In this document: positions 26,445-34,726 of the stretch, one piece after another
How the letters are laid out: each line of letters starts with the position of its first letter
Numbering within the stretch: position 1 is the first letter of the stretch
Assembly (NCBI GenBank): GCA_051646925.1
Contig: JBOFDK010000086.1
Span: 49,452-113,451 of the forward strand
Source of the DNA: JBOFDK01 sp051646925
GTDB taxonomy: Bacteria; Bacillota; Clostridia; Lachnospirales; Cellulosilyticaceae
Direction of reading: 5' to 3'
DNA length: 64,000 nucleotides
Translations under genes and position numbers: made by a program
The notes under the pieces: model-generated
Seen by the model: only the letters and a program-made list of their open reading frames with translations
The model's database searches: none
Told to the model about the DNA's origin: nothing

Positions 26445-27299
26445 TTACTTTTTAACTGCTGGTGTTAATTTTACTATTGGTGTTGCGTTATTTTCTTGTG
26501 ATGGAGCTACGATTTTTGTCATTTCTACTACTAGTGGATTTGTAATTTTTGTCATTCCTACCACTGCTGGGTCTACTAACTCTGTCATTCCTACTATTCT
26601 TCCATCTTCTAATGTTGCCATTTGTACTACCATTCTAACTTCTACATTTTTTAATTCTGTCATTTCTACTGATAACTCTGCTGCATCTATCACTGTTTCT
26701 GCTGGTGTAAGAGTTGCTGCTGCTATTCCTTCTATCGCTACTTCTTCTGCTACTTCTACTATTTTTGTCATTTCAACTTCAGGAGTAATTAGCGCTGCAT
26801 CTGATTTTGATATCGCAACTAATTCCACTGATTGTGTCAATTCTGTCATTCCTACTTCTGGAGTAATAAGTTCTGTAGCTATTCCTGATATTGCTTCCAT
26901 TGATTCTGTTGTAGGTGTAGCTAATTCCATTGTCATTGCTTCTTGTATAAATATAAGTTCTTGTGCTACTAATTCATTTAGTTGCTCTTCTGTTAAAGTA
27001 ACTACTAATTCAGCAAATGTTGTTCCTTCAATATATTCTATTTCTAATGCATCACAAAGTGTTTTAACTCTTCCTTGTTCTGCTAATTTTTCTTCTTCTG
27101 TTAACTCAGTTGATGCTGCGCTTGTAATCATCGTTGCAGCTATTCCTTCTACTCCATCTATTTTCATACTTTCTGTCATATCTTCTATCGTTGCAGAAAT
27201 TTGAACTGGCTGCGCAGGTAATAGTACATTTGCAAAAACCATACTCTGAACTCCTAAAACAGTTGCTACAATTAATCCATACTTTGCGAATTTTTTCAT
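26445..27299 (-). CDS. Exported repeat protein of unknown function
   Basis: A 284-residue protein with a signal peptide (KYGLIVATVLGVQSMVFA, cleavage near 24). After it comes an acidic, Ala/Val/Thr/Glu-rich chain. From about residue 140 the motif V-x-M-T-(E/K)-(L/I) recurs at least six times (for example LITPEVGMTELT, LITPEVEMTKIV, SVEMTELK, IVGMTELV, VVGMTKIT, VVEMTKIV). A more ordinary segment near 65-115 (TEEEKLAEQGRVKTLCDALE) may be a small folded unit. There is no cell-wall anchor or membrane helix at the C-terminus. AAGGAG site upstream. No family is recognised. It sits upstream of a two-component system on the same strand. Confidence 0.75.
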   Translation of the reverse strand: MKKFAKYGLIVATVLGVQSMVFANVLLPAQPVQISATIEDMTESMKIDGVEGIAATMITSAASTELTEEEKLAEQGRVKTLCDALEIEYIEGTTFAELVVTLTEEQLNELVAQELIFIQEAMTMELATPTTESMEAISGIATELITPEVGMTELTQSVELVAISKSDAALITPEVEMTKIVEVAEEVAIEGIAAATLTPAETVIDAAELSVEMTELKNVEVRMVVQMATLEDGRIVGMTELVDPAVVGMTKITNPLVVEMTKIVAPSQENNATPIVKLTPAVKK

Positions 27300-27633
27300 T
27301 TTACATTCTCCTTGTATTCTATGATTAAAGGCTACTTATATTATTTTTTACTTTGCCTTATGTTTATATTATAACTCAAACATTTATCACTATTTTATCA
27401 TGGTTGTGTTTTTTTTGTGTTTTTATATGTCTCAAAATTGTTTGACACCTTTTTTACTTATTTCATTTTTTTATTTTACTTACGATTATATTTCGAAATT
27501 TTCTACTACCTATCTTGATTATTGTATTTTTTCAATGTACTGTATAATTAAATAGTACATTATGCACTTACTCATATATCTAAAAACATTTCTTATGATT
27601 TTTATATAATAATGAAAGGATTTTTAACAAACA
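27300..27633. other. Divergent intergenic region with palindrome over a -10-like site
   Basis: This 334-bp gap has a TATAAT for the exported protein on the minus strand (27373-27368, no clear -35). On the plus strand another TATAAT (27543-27548) is enclosed by a perfect 8-bp inverted repeat AATGTACT (27534-27541) / AGTACATT (27554-27561), possibly an operator for the PP-loop gene. Confidence 0.4.
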
Positions 27634-28314
27634 ATGAAAACTTGGAAAACAAACGCACAAAATCGCTCTTTTATTGCATCTTTCAGCGGAGGAAAAGATA
27701 GCTCCCTTGCTCTTTATTATGCTCTTAAACAAGGGCATGCAGTTGGCCTTATAACTATGATGGAAGAAAAAGGCCAGTGCTCTAGAGCTCATCGCATGTC
27801 TCACGACCTAATATCTGCTCAAGCAGCATCAATAGGACTTCCACTTTTAGTTGGCTCTGCTAGTTGGGAAGGCTATGAAGCGGTATTCAAACAATTATTA
27901 AATAAAGCTTCTATATTAGGTGCCGACGTTCTTGTCACCGGTGATATTGATGTTCCTTCTATAGATTGTTGGCATGAACGTGTAACAAGCGAAGTAGGAC
28001 TTGACCTCGCTATGCCTCTATGGGAAATGTCTCATGAAGAAGTCGTAAATACTTTTCTTTCACTAGGTTTTAAATCAAAAATAGTTACAATTAACTTAAC
28101 ATCTGGTATGAATCAATCTGATCTTGGGCGTATATTAACAACTGATTATATCCAAGAATTAAAAGAACGTGGCATCGACCCTTGCGGCGAAGCTGGTGAA
28201 TTTCATACAACAGTAATTGATGGTCCTATTTTCAGTAAACCTATAGCAGTTGTAGAAGGTGAAATCACTACGCGTGGTGACTATATGTATTTACCATTAT
28301 ATTTAAACAACTAA
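27634..28314 (+). CDS. PP-loop ATPase of the diphthine-ammonia ligase (Dph6-like) family
   Basis: A 226-residue adenine-nucleotide alpha-hydrolase. The PP-loop is ASFSGGKDSSLALYYA (near 15), followed by MEEKGQCSRAH, GDIDVPSIDCWHERV, PCGEAGEFHTTVIDGPIF. The archaeal and eukaryotic relatives amidate diphthine on EF-2, which bacteria lack, so the bacterial role is unknown; ATP-dependent amidation of some other target is inference. The AAAGGA site is unusually far (about 13 nt) from the ATG, but an in-frame stop just upstream makes this the first possible start. Confidence 0.85.
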   Translation: MKTWKTNAQNRSFIASFSGGKDSSLALYYALKQGHAVGLITMMEEKGQCSRAHRMSHDLISAQAASIGLPLLVGSASWEGYEAVFKQLLNKASILGADVLVTGDIDVPSIDCWHERVTSEVGLDLAMPLWEMSHEEVVNTFLSLGFKSKIVTINLTSGMNQSDLGRILTTDYIQELKERGIDPCGEAGEFHTTVIDGPIFSKPIAVVEGEITTRGDYMYLPLYLNN

Positions 28315-28363
28315 TATTTAACTAACTATTATTCTTTGATTTCCTAAAACTCAAATTACTATA

Positions 28364-28403
28364 AAATAAGAAGTAGGCGAAAATCTCACCTACTTCTTTA
28401 TTT
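28364..28403. terminator. Bidirectional terminator between Dph6-like gene and galT
   Basis: Arms GAAGTAGG and CCTACTTC with flanking AAATAA/TTATTT runs. It lies between two convergent genes and ends at the galT stop. Confidence 0.75.
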
Positions 28404-29879
28404 TTAACATATGCTATCAATAAATCGTTTGATTCCAATAGCACCTTTTTCCGTTAGTTTATATACACCTGCATCTTCTAATACTCGTGTGAACTTGTCA
28501 CCAATCGCCTGCTTTATATACGAATCTATAGGAGTTATATCTTTATAATTATTACGAAGTAAATTTGCCCATTCTAAATGATATTTAGGCACCTCTACTT
28601 CTTGACCTAATACAAAAGCTTTAATTAATTCTATTTCGTTAAGCAATCTACCTGGTAATATTGCAAGCCCCATTACTTCTATAAGTCCAATATTTTCTTT
28701 TTTGATATGATGTACATCTTCATGTGGATGGAAAATCCCTAACGGATGCTCCTCACTTGTGCGGTTATTTCTAAGCACAAGACGCATCACATAATCTTCT
28801 CCATCTCTTTTACAAATCGGTGTAATTGTATTATGTGGCACTTCATCTGTAAATGCAAAAATATCACACTCTGAATCACTGTATTTCTTCCAATTTTCAA
28901 AAATTAATTCACTTGCAGATAGCAATGCCTTTTTGTCTACCGAGCGAAGTTCAATAGTTGTAAGCGGCCAGTTTAGTACAGCTCCGCTAACTGTTGGATA
29001 TTTTTCTAGCTGAAACTGCATACGCTCTTTTGCGTTGTCTATCGGAAACTTATGACTTCCACCTTGATAATGTTCATGACTTAATATAGAGCCACCTACA
29101 ATCGGCAAATCGGCATTTGACCCTATGAAATAATGTGGGAATTGGCTTGTAAAATCTATAAGTGTTTCAAATGTATTTTTAGTAATTTTCATAGGTTGAT
29201 GCTCTTTTGAAAGCACAATACAATGTTCATTGTAATATAGGTACGGCGAATATTGTAACATCCAATCACTATTATTTAAATTCAATCGTATCATCCTATG
29301 GTTTGCACGATCTGGCAATGTAATTGTTCCTTCATATCCTTCATTTTCAATACATAATAAACACGGTGGATACTTATTTGGCGGCGCTGATTTCATTCTT
29401 GCAATTTCTTTTGGATCTTTTTCAGGCTTTGATAAGTTAATTGTAATTTGCATATCTCCATAAGGTGATTGTGTTGTGAACGCCATATTTTTTGCAATAC
29501 GATCGACCTTTATATAGTTTGCTAATTGGCTCAGATTATAAAAATAATCAGTTGCATCTTTTTTTGACACTTTATATTTCTCGCCAAATTTATGATTGAC
29601 TACAGAAGGTTTATCTAAAAATAAATTCATTAATCTACTAGTGAAATTATCTCTCTGAGCACTAGTATCTTCAATACACTTCATAGATACCGCATAATTT
29701 GCTAAAGCATCAAGCGTTTCATACAAATCGCCCTGCTCTGCTGGTACATCTTCAAACTCTAGCATTTTAAAGTCTGCTAATATACGATTACGTATATAAA
29801 CTTCATCCATCGGTTCTACAAGACCTTGTTTGCAATTGATTTCAATCAAACGTGTAATCCAACCATATAATCTATTCAT
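28404..29879 (-). CDS. galT: UTP-hexose-1-phosphate uridylyltransferase, class II
   Basis: Exchanges UMP between UDP-glucose and galactose-1-phosphate in the Leloir pathway. At 491 residues it is the long Gram-positive class II form. LSHEHYQGGSHKFP (near 270) carries the histidines of the active region; the N-terminal MNRLYGWITRLIEI and PPNKYPPCLLCIENEGYEG are typical. It starts 3 bp after galE and is the last gene of galK-galE-galT. Confidence 0.95.
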   Translation of the reverse strand: MNRLYGWITRLIEINCKQGLVEPMDEVYIRNRILADFKMLEFEDVPAEQGDLYETLDALANYAVSMKCIEDTSAQRDNFTSRLMNLFLDKPSVVNHKFGEKYKVSKKDATDYFYNLSQLANYIKVDRIAKNMAFTTQSPYGDMQITINLSKPEKDPKEIARMKSAPPNKYPPCLLCIENEGYEGTITLPDRANHRMIRLNLNNSDWMLQYSPYLYYNEHCIVLSKEHQPMKITKNTFETLIDFTSQFPHYFIGSNADLPIVGGSILSHEHYQGGSHKFPIDNAKERMQFQLEKYPTVSGAVLNWPLTTIELRSVDKKALLSASELIFENWKKYSDSECDIFAFTDEVPHNTITPICKRDGEDYVMRLVLRNNRTSEEHPLGIFHPHEDVHHIKKENIGLIEVMGLAILPGRLLNEIELIKAFVLGQEVEVPKYHLEWANLLRNNYKDITPIDSYIKQAIGDKFTRVLEDAGVYKLTEKGAIGIKRFIDSIC

Positions 29880-29882
29880 TTT

Positions 29883-30875
29883 TTATTCTCCTTTGTATCC
29901 ATTTGGATGCCCTTGGTGCCATTTCCAAGCTGAAGCAATAATTTCATCTATATTAGTATGTTTTGGTTCCCACCCTAACACTTCTTTGGCTTTTTTTGAT
30001 GATGCAATTAGTACCGCTGGATCTCCTGCTCGTCGTTCTCCCATTACTTGCGGAATTGGATGACCTGTTACTCGTCTAGCAGCTTCAACCATTTCCTTTA
30101 CAGAATAACCTGAATTACTACCTAAATTAAACTCTGTACTTTCACCACCATTTACTAAATAAGTCATAGCAAGAATATGAGCATCAATTAAATCAGTAAT
30201 GTGGATATAATCTCTAACACACGTTCCATCTTCTGTAGCATAATCATCACCATAAATTGTAATATGTGGTCTCTGATTTAATGGCACTTGCAAAATAATC
30301 GGTATAATATGCGTCTCTGGATTATGCGCTTCTCCTATATACCCTTCTTCTGCAGCTCCGGCTACGTTAAAATAACGTAAACAAACGTAATTCAAATCAT
30401 GTGCAACACGTGTCCATTTCAACATTTTTTCAATTGCAAGTTTTGTTTCACCATATGTATTTGTTGGATTCGTTGGTGTTTGCTCTGTAATAGGCATCTC
30501 TAGTGCTTCTCCATAAGTTGCTGCTGTTGAAGAAAAAACAATATTTTTTACACCATATGTAACCATAACATCTAATAAAACTTGAGCACCTGTCACATTA
30601 TTGCCATAATATTTCAAAGGTTTTTCCATAGATTCACCAACCAATGAATTAGCTGCAAAATGCATTACTCCATCTACTTTTTCAACTTCAAATACTTTTT
30701 CCAGTTGCTCCTGATTTCGAATATCTACATGATAAAAAGGAATATTTTCAGGTACTGATTTTGCATATCCTGTCTCTAAACTATCTACAACAACTACATC
30801 ATGCCCTGCTTCACAAAGTTGTTTAACCGCATGAGACCCCACATATCCCGCACCACCAACTACTAATATTTTCAT
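29883..30875 (-). CDS. galE: UDP-glucose 4-epimerase
   Basis: Interconverts UDP-galactose and UDP-glucose. The 330-residue short-chain dehydrogenase has the NAD motif VVGGAGYVGSHAVKQL (4-19), the catalytic FSSTAATYGE and NTYGETKLAIE (Tyr near 147 with Lys four residues on), and CVRDYIHITDL. AGGAGG site. 11 bp after galK. Confidence 0.96.
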   Translation of the reverse strand: MKILVVGGAGYVGSHAVKQLCEAGHDVVVVDSLETGYAKSVPENIPFYHVDIRNQEQLEKVFEVEKVDGVMHFAANSLVGESMEKPLKYYGNNVTGAQVLLDVMVTYGVKNIVFSSTAATYGEALEMPITEQTPTNPTNTYGETKLAIEKMLKWTRVAHDLNYVCLRYFNVAGAAEEGYIGEAHNPETHIIPIILQVPLNQRPHITIYGDDYATEDGTCVRDYIHITDLIDAHILAMTYLVNGGESTEFNLGSNSGYSVKEMVEAARRVTGHPIPQVMGERRAGDPAVLIASSKKAKEVLGWEPKHTNIDEIIASAWKWHQGHPNGYKGE

Positions 30876-30886
30876 TTCAATTCCTC

Positions 30887-32047
30887 CTAAAGTTTGATTG
30901 GACCATCTCCGATTTCTGCAATATAAAATGATGCTTCATAACCAACTACTTCTAAATACTTTGCACCAACATTTTCTATAAATTTTGATACTTCCGCTTC
31001 TTCAACAATTGCCAAACTACATCCACCAAATCCAGCCCCTGTCATACGTGCACCAACTACACCTTTTTCTTCCCATGCTGCCGAAACAAGAGTATCTAAT
31101 TCAATACCTGTCACTTCATAATCTTTACATAATGACGTATGCGAAGCATTTAATTTATCTCCAAAAGTTGCTAAATCACCCACTTTTAGTGCTTCTGTTG
31201 AAGCTATTACACGTTCATTTTCAGTAACTACATGTCTAACACGCTTATACTCTATATCTGTTAATAGTGTTTTATGCATCTGTAGCATATCTGTTGTTAC
31301 TTCGCATAAATTTGTTACACTTAGTACTTTTTTAAGTTTAGAAAGTGCATTTTCACACTCCTCGCGGCGTTCATTATATTTAGAATCCGCTAGTTCACGT
31401 CGCTTATTTGTATTCATAATTATAATTTTATATCCTTTTAGTACGATTGGAAAATAATTATATTCTAATGTTTCACAGTTTAATAGTAATGCACTATTTT
31501 TTTGACCTAATGCAATAGCAAATTGATCCATAATACCACTTTGTACCCCGATGTAATTATTTTCAACTTTTTTACCTAGTATAGCTTTTTCAACTGGTGT
31601 CATTTGCCACTTAAAATATTCATTAAATATCGTCACTATAAGCATTTCCAATGATGCTGAAGAAGAAAGTCCTGATCCATTTGGAATATTTCCAAATACT
31701 ACAATATCAAAACCATGAGTTAATGCTTTATTTTCTTCACTTAAACATTTAGCAACACCTTTAATGTAGTTAACCCAATTATGCCCTTCATTATATTCAA
31801 GATTGTCTAAATCAAACGATATGATTCCTAGTTCTTCAAAGTTTAGCGAGTACGCATTAATTTGTCTATCTTCACGTTTTTTTACTACAGCATACGTTCC
31901 CAAAGTAATTGCTGCTGGAAATACTAACCCACCATTATAGTCTATATGCTCACCAATTAAATTAATCCGTCCTGGTGCAAAATATACAGCTTCTGCCTCA
32001 TCTCCATATTGTTTTATAAAAATGCTCTTTAAATATTCTATATTCAT
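30887..32047 (-). CDS. galK: Galactokinase
   Basis: Phosphorylates galactose at C1. The 386-residue GHMP kinase has the signature GRINLIGEHIDYNGG (26-40), the ATP loop PNGSGLSSSASLEML (near 125) and the C-terminal motif GARMTGAGFGGCSLAIV. First gene of the operon, with AAGGGGG site and a clear promoter behind operator-like repeats shared with galR. Confidence 0.96.
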   Translation of the reverse strand: MNIEYLKSIFIKQYGDEAEAVYFAPGRINLIGEHIDYNGGLVFPAAITLGTYAVVKKREDRQINAYSLNFEELGIISFDLDNLEYNEGHNWVNYIKGVAKCLSEENKALTHGFDIVVFGNIPNGSGLSSSASLEMLIVTIFNEYFKWQMTPVEKAILGKKVENNYIGVQSGIMDQFAIALGQKNSALLLNCETLEYNYFPIVLKGYKIIIMNTNKRRELADSKYNERREECENALSKLKKVLSVTNLCEVTTDMLQMHKTLLTDIEYKRVRHVVTENERVIASTEALKVGDLATFGDKLNASHTSLCKDYEVTGIELDTLVSAAWEEKGVVGARMTGAGFGGCSLAIVEEAEVSKFIENVGAKYLEVVGYEASFYIAEIGDGPIKL

Positions 32048-32080
32048 AATCTTCCCCCTTATAGTTTATTTGATAAAATT

Positions 32081-32109
32081 ATTATAAAACTTTTAGTAAA
32101 ACTTTTCAA
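32081..32109 (-). promoter_or_regulatory. galK promoter
   Basis: Minus strand TTGAAA (32109-32104), a 17-nt spacer and TATAAT (32086-32081), about 35 bp upstream of galK. A TTTTACT/AGTAAAA element lies in the spacer. Confidence 0.75.
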
Positions 32110-32156
32110 CCTTTTACTGGTAAAATTGTTATTGTTTTTTACTAGATAGTTTTACT
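32091..32156. promoter_or_regulatory. Cluster of putative GalR operators
   Basis: The heptamer TTTTACT or its complement occurs four times in 66 bp: 32095-32101 (inverted), 32112-32118, 32137-32143 and 32150-32156. The second is part of a 14-bp palindrome, TTTTACTGGTAAAA (32112-32125). They overlap the galK promoter and adjoin the galR -10, as expected for an autoregulated LacI-family repressor. The binding protein is inferred to be the neighbouring GalR-like regulator. Confidence 0.55.
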
Positions 32157-32162
32157 AACTCA

Positions 32163-32171
32163 TGATATAAT
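32163..32171 (+). promoter_or_regulatory. galR extended -10 promoter element
   Basis: TGATATAAT matches the extended -10 consensus (TGnTATAAT), about 55 bp upstream of the galR start. The -35 is poor, which is common with extended -10 promoters. A TTTTACT element ends 7 bp upstream. Confidence 0.5.
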
Positions 32172-32226
32172 TTCATAAAATAACTTATTACAAATAACTT
32201 TATCTTACTTTAGAAGGAGCTTATTT

Positions 32227-33219
32227 ATGGCTACATTAAAAGAAATTGCCGAGCTTACCGGAGTCTCTTTGTCCACAGTTTCTCGTGTTTTAAATATGGA
32301 TACTTCACTTAACGTATCCGAACCAACACGTCAAAAAATACTAATTACTGCTGAAGAACTCAACTATGTATCTAGTCGCTCAAAAAAAACAAAACCTAAA
32401 CAACTAAATATAGGCATCATAAACTGGTATGATCAAAAACAAGAGCTTAGTGACCCTTATTATTTATCTATCCGTCTTGCTGTTGAGACATACTGCCGAG
32501 AAGAAAATATTAATTACATTACAATAGACAACGTTGATATCAAAGAAGATTATTACAAAACACTAGATGGCATCATCGCAATCGGCAAATTTGGATTATC
32601 TGATATAGATGTCATAAAAAAACTTGCAAAACATATAATCTTTGTAGATTCATCACCTTTAGAAAAATGCTACGACTCTGTTGTATCCGACTTAAAGTCT
32701 GGTGTATACGAAGCACTAAATTATCTATATCAACTTGGTCATACTAAAATCGCCTACATAGGCGCTGACGAATATATAGGTAATGGGCAACAATGTATTA
32801 CCAACTACCGCGAACTTACGTATACCGACTGGATGTCACAAAAAAAATTAACACCTCAAATCTACAAAGGTACCTACTGCCTAGAAGATGGTTATCAGCT
32901 TATGAAACAACTACTTAAATCACCATTACGTCCCACTGCATGCTTTGTTGCAAGTGATCCAATGGCAATAGGTGCCTATAAAGCGTGTTCTGAAGCGGGC
33001 ATTACGATTCCTAATCAAATGAGTATTATTGGATTTGACGATATCCAAACTGCTGCTTTTCTCGTACCTTCTTTGACAACAGTCAAAATATATACAGACC
33101 AAATGGGCATATCTAGCGTTGAACTACTTCGTGAATTACTTCGTAGTAACCGTACTATTCACAAAAAAGTAGTTATTCCTACAGACTTAATCATTCGTAA
33201 TAGCGCTGCATCACTATAA
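32227..33219 (+). CDS. galR: LacI/GalR-family transcriptional regulator
   Basis: A 330-residue repressor. The N-terminal HTH is MATLKEIAELTGVSLSTVSR followed by the hinge region, then a periplasmic-binding-like sensor domain (KPKQLNIGIINWYD, VIKKLAKHIIFVDSSPLEKC, TACFVASDPMAIGAYKA, SIIGFDDIQTAAF, LTTVKI). It is divergent from galKET and 28 bp upstream of galM, so it most likely represses both in the absence of galactose. Naming rests on context. AAGGAGC site. Confidence 0.88.
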   Translation: MATLKEIAELTGVSLSTVSRVLNMDTSLNVSEPTRQKILITAEELNYVSSRSKKTKPKQLNIGIINWYDQKQELSDPYYLSIRLAVETYCREENINYITIDNVDIKEDYYKTLDGIIAIGKFGLSDIDVIKKLAKHIIFVDSSPLEKCYDSVVSDLKSGVYEALNYLYQLGHTKIAYIGADEYIGNGQQCITNYRELTYTDWMSQKKLTPQIYKGTYCLEDGYQLMKQLLKSPLRPTACFVASDPMAIGAYKACSEAGITIPNQMSIIGFDDIQTAAFLVPSLTTVKIYTDQMGISSVELLRELLRSNRTIHKKVVIPTDLIIRNSAASL

Positions 33220-33247
33220 AATTAATATATAAGGAGGAATTAATTTT

Positions 33248-34276
33248 ATGTTTAACAAAGAAACTTTTTTCATAGATACAACAAATACTTGCGACCTCAT
33301 ACGTATCAGTAATAGCAATGGCGCATATGTCGAAATATTGACATATGGCGCTATATTAAAAAGTATTTATGTTCCTGACCATTTAGGTAACCTCGAAAAT
33401 GTTGTTTTAGCTTATAAATCATCTAGCGATTATTTAGATAATCCTGGATATTTAAATGCAGTTATCGGACGTACTTCTGGGCGTATTGCAAACGGCATTA
33501 TTACAATTGACGGCACAACTTATTCTCTTACAAAAAACCAAGCAACAAATACACTTCACGGCGGTACGCATGGAATTAGCCATAACTACTGGACTATTAT
33601 TTCTAAAACATCAGATAGTGTAACTCTTCAAACACACTGCCCTCACCTTGAAGACGGCTACCCTGGTAATGTTACAATTCAACTAACATACACATTTACT
33701 AATGATAATACGCTTAAGCTTCACTATACAGCTAATACAGACCAAACAACTGTCGTAAATTTAACTAATCACGCTTATTTTAATTTATCTGGCAACGCCA
33801 AACGACCTATTTGCAATCATATCCTAGCTGTCAATTCACATGAAGTTATCGCTTGCAACTCTGATAGCACACCATCTGCTACTATTCTTCCTGTTCATCT
33901 AAATCCATGTTTTGATTTCACAAGGCCAAAACCTATCGGGCAAGATATTGATACCGATCACCCACAGCTTAATTGCGCTCAAGGCTATGATCACCCTTGG
34001 CTTCTAGATAATCCAAAATGTGTTACACTTGTAGACCCTCTTAGTAAACGCCGACTTCTTATGACTACAAATCAGCCTAGCGTTGTTATATATACACATA
34101 ACCATAATACCCCATGCACCTTTAGTAATAATCAATCAAATATCAAGCGATATGCTATTTGTCTTGAAACTCAAAATCCTCCAATCGGACCTGATGAACT
34201 TTATAAAAATTATAGTATTCTTACTCCTGATAAAACATATGTACATACAACTTCTTTCAAATTTGATACAATTTAA
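33248..34276 (+). CDS. galM: Aldose 1-epimerase (galactose mutarotase)
   Basis: Interconverts alpha and beta galactose, feeding galactokinase. The 342 residues have the family landmarks VIGRTSGRIANG, LHGGTHGISHNYW (first His), VVNLTNHAYFNLSG (second His), GYDHPWLL and a C-terminal CLETQNPP with the catalytic Glu. AAGGAGG site. Likely co-transcribed with galR. Confidence 0.93.
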   Translation: MFNKETFFIDTTNTCDLIRISNSNGAYVEILTYGAILKSIYVPDHLGNLENVVLAYKSSSDYLDNPGYLNAVIGRTSGRIANGIITIDGTTYSLTKNQATNTLHGGTHGISHNYWTIISKTSDSVTLQTHCPHLEDGYPGNVTIQLTYTFTNDNTLKLHYTANTDQTTVVNLTNHAYFNLSGNAKRPICNHILAVNSHEVIACNSDSTPSATILPVHLNPCFDFTRPKPIGQDIDTDHPQLNCAQGYDHPWLLDNPKCVTLVDPLSKRRLLMTTNQPSVVIYTHNHNTPCTFSNNQSNIKRYAICLETQNPPIGPDELYKNYSILTPDKTYVHTTSFKFDTI

Positions 34277-34299
34277 AATTATTTTAAATGATTTACAAT

Positions 34300-34353
34300 A
34301 AAAAATAGTGCGTCATAAAACTAATTATCTAGTTTGATGACACACTATTTTTT
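34300..34353. terminator. Bidirectional terminator after galM
   Basis: Long stem AATAGTG-GTCAT-AAACTA pairing with TAGTTT-ATGAC-CACTATT, flanked by A and T runs, between convergent galM and the mgl operon. Confidence 0.85.
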
Positions 34354-34394
34354 TAATATTATAATTTATTAATTCATACTTAATTCACTACACC

Positions 34395-34703
34395 TTAACG
34401 CATAGCTGCTTGCCAAATTCCAAATCCTACAAACACGATAATTGCCGTAACAAGTCCTCCAATAAATATATTCATTGTTTGAAGTGAAACATTAATATTA
34501 TCATATAAATTTTCTTTCATCATTACTACTAATGGCTTTATAGGCTCATCATCATCTTCTTCATTTTCTTCTTCGTCATAATTTTCATCAAATATATTTT
34601 CTGTTTCAAGTTCATCTATTTCAAGTTTATCAATTTCAATTTCTGCATTTTCCATACAGATGATTTTTGTTTCTTGTTGTTCATTTAATTTTTCTATGTT
34701 CAT
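34395..34703 (-). CDS. Small acidic tail-anchored membrane protein
   Basis: A 102-residue protein with a good GTAGGAGC ribosome site, 23 bp after mglC. Residues 18-55 are extremely acidic (runs of Glu and Asp, such as YDEEENEEDDDEPIKP). Residues 76-98 form one membrane helix (NIFIGGLVTAIIVFVGFGIW) with four residues after it. The N-terminus should face the cytosol. No family is recognised. It appears to be the last gene of the galactose ABC transporter operon, so a role linked to the transporter is possible but unproven. Confidence 0.65.
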   Translation of the reverse strand: MNIEKLNEQQETKIICMENAEIEIDKLEIDELETENIFDENYDEEENEEDDDEPIKPLVVMMKENLYDNINVSLQTMNIFIGGLVTAIIVFVGFGIWQAAMR

Positions 34704-34726
34704 TAATTTGCTCCTACCTTGCTTAA

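Noticed and set aside
26383..27204. A 273-codon open frame on the plus strand opposite the exported repeat protein
   Set aside because: It is Ser/Thr/Ile-biased as expected from the complement of a repetitive gene, has no ribosome site, and the minus frame has a signal peptide and an AAGGAG site.
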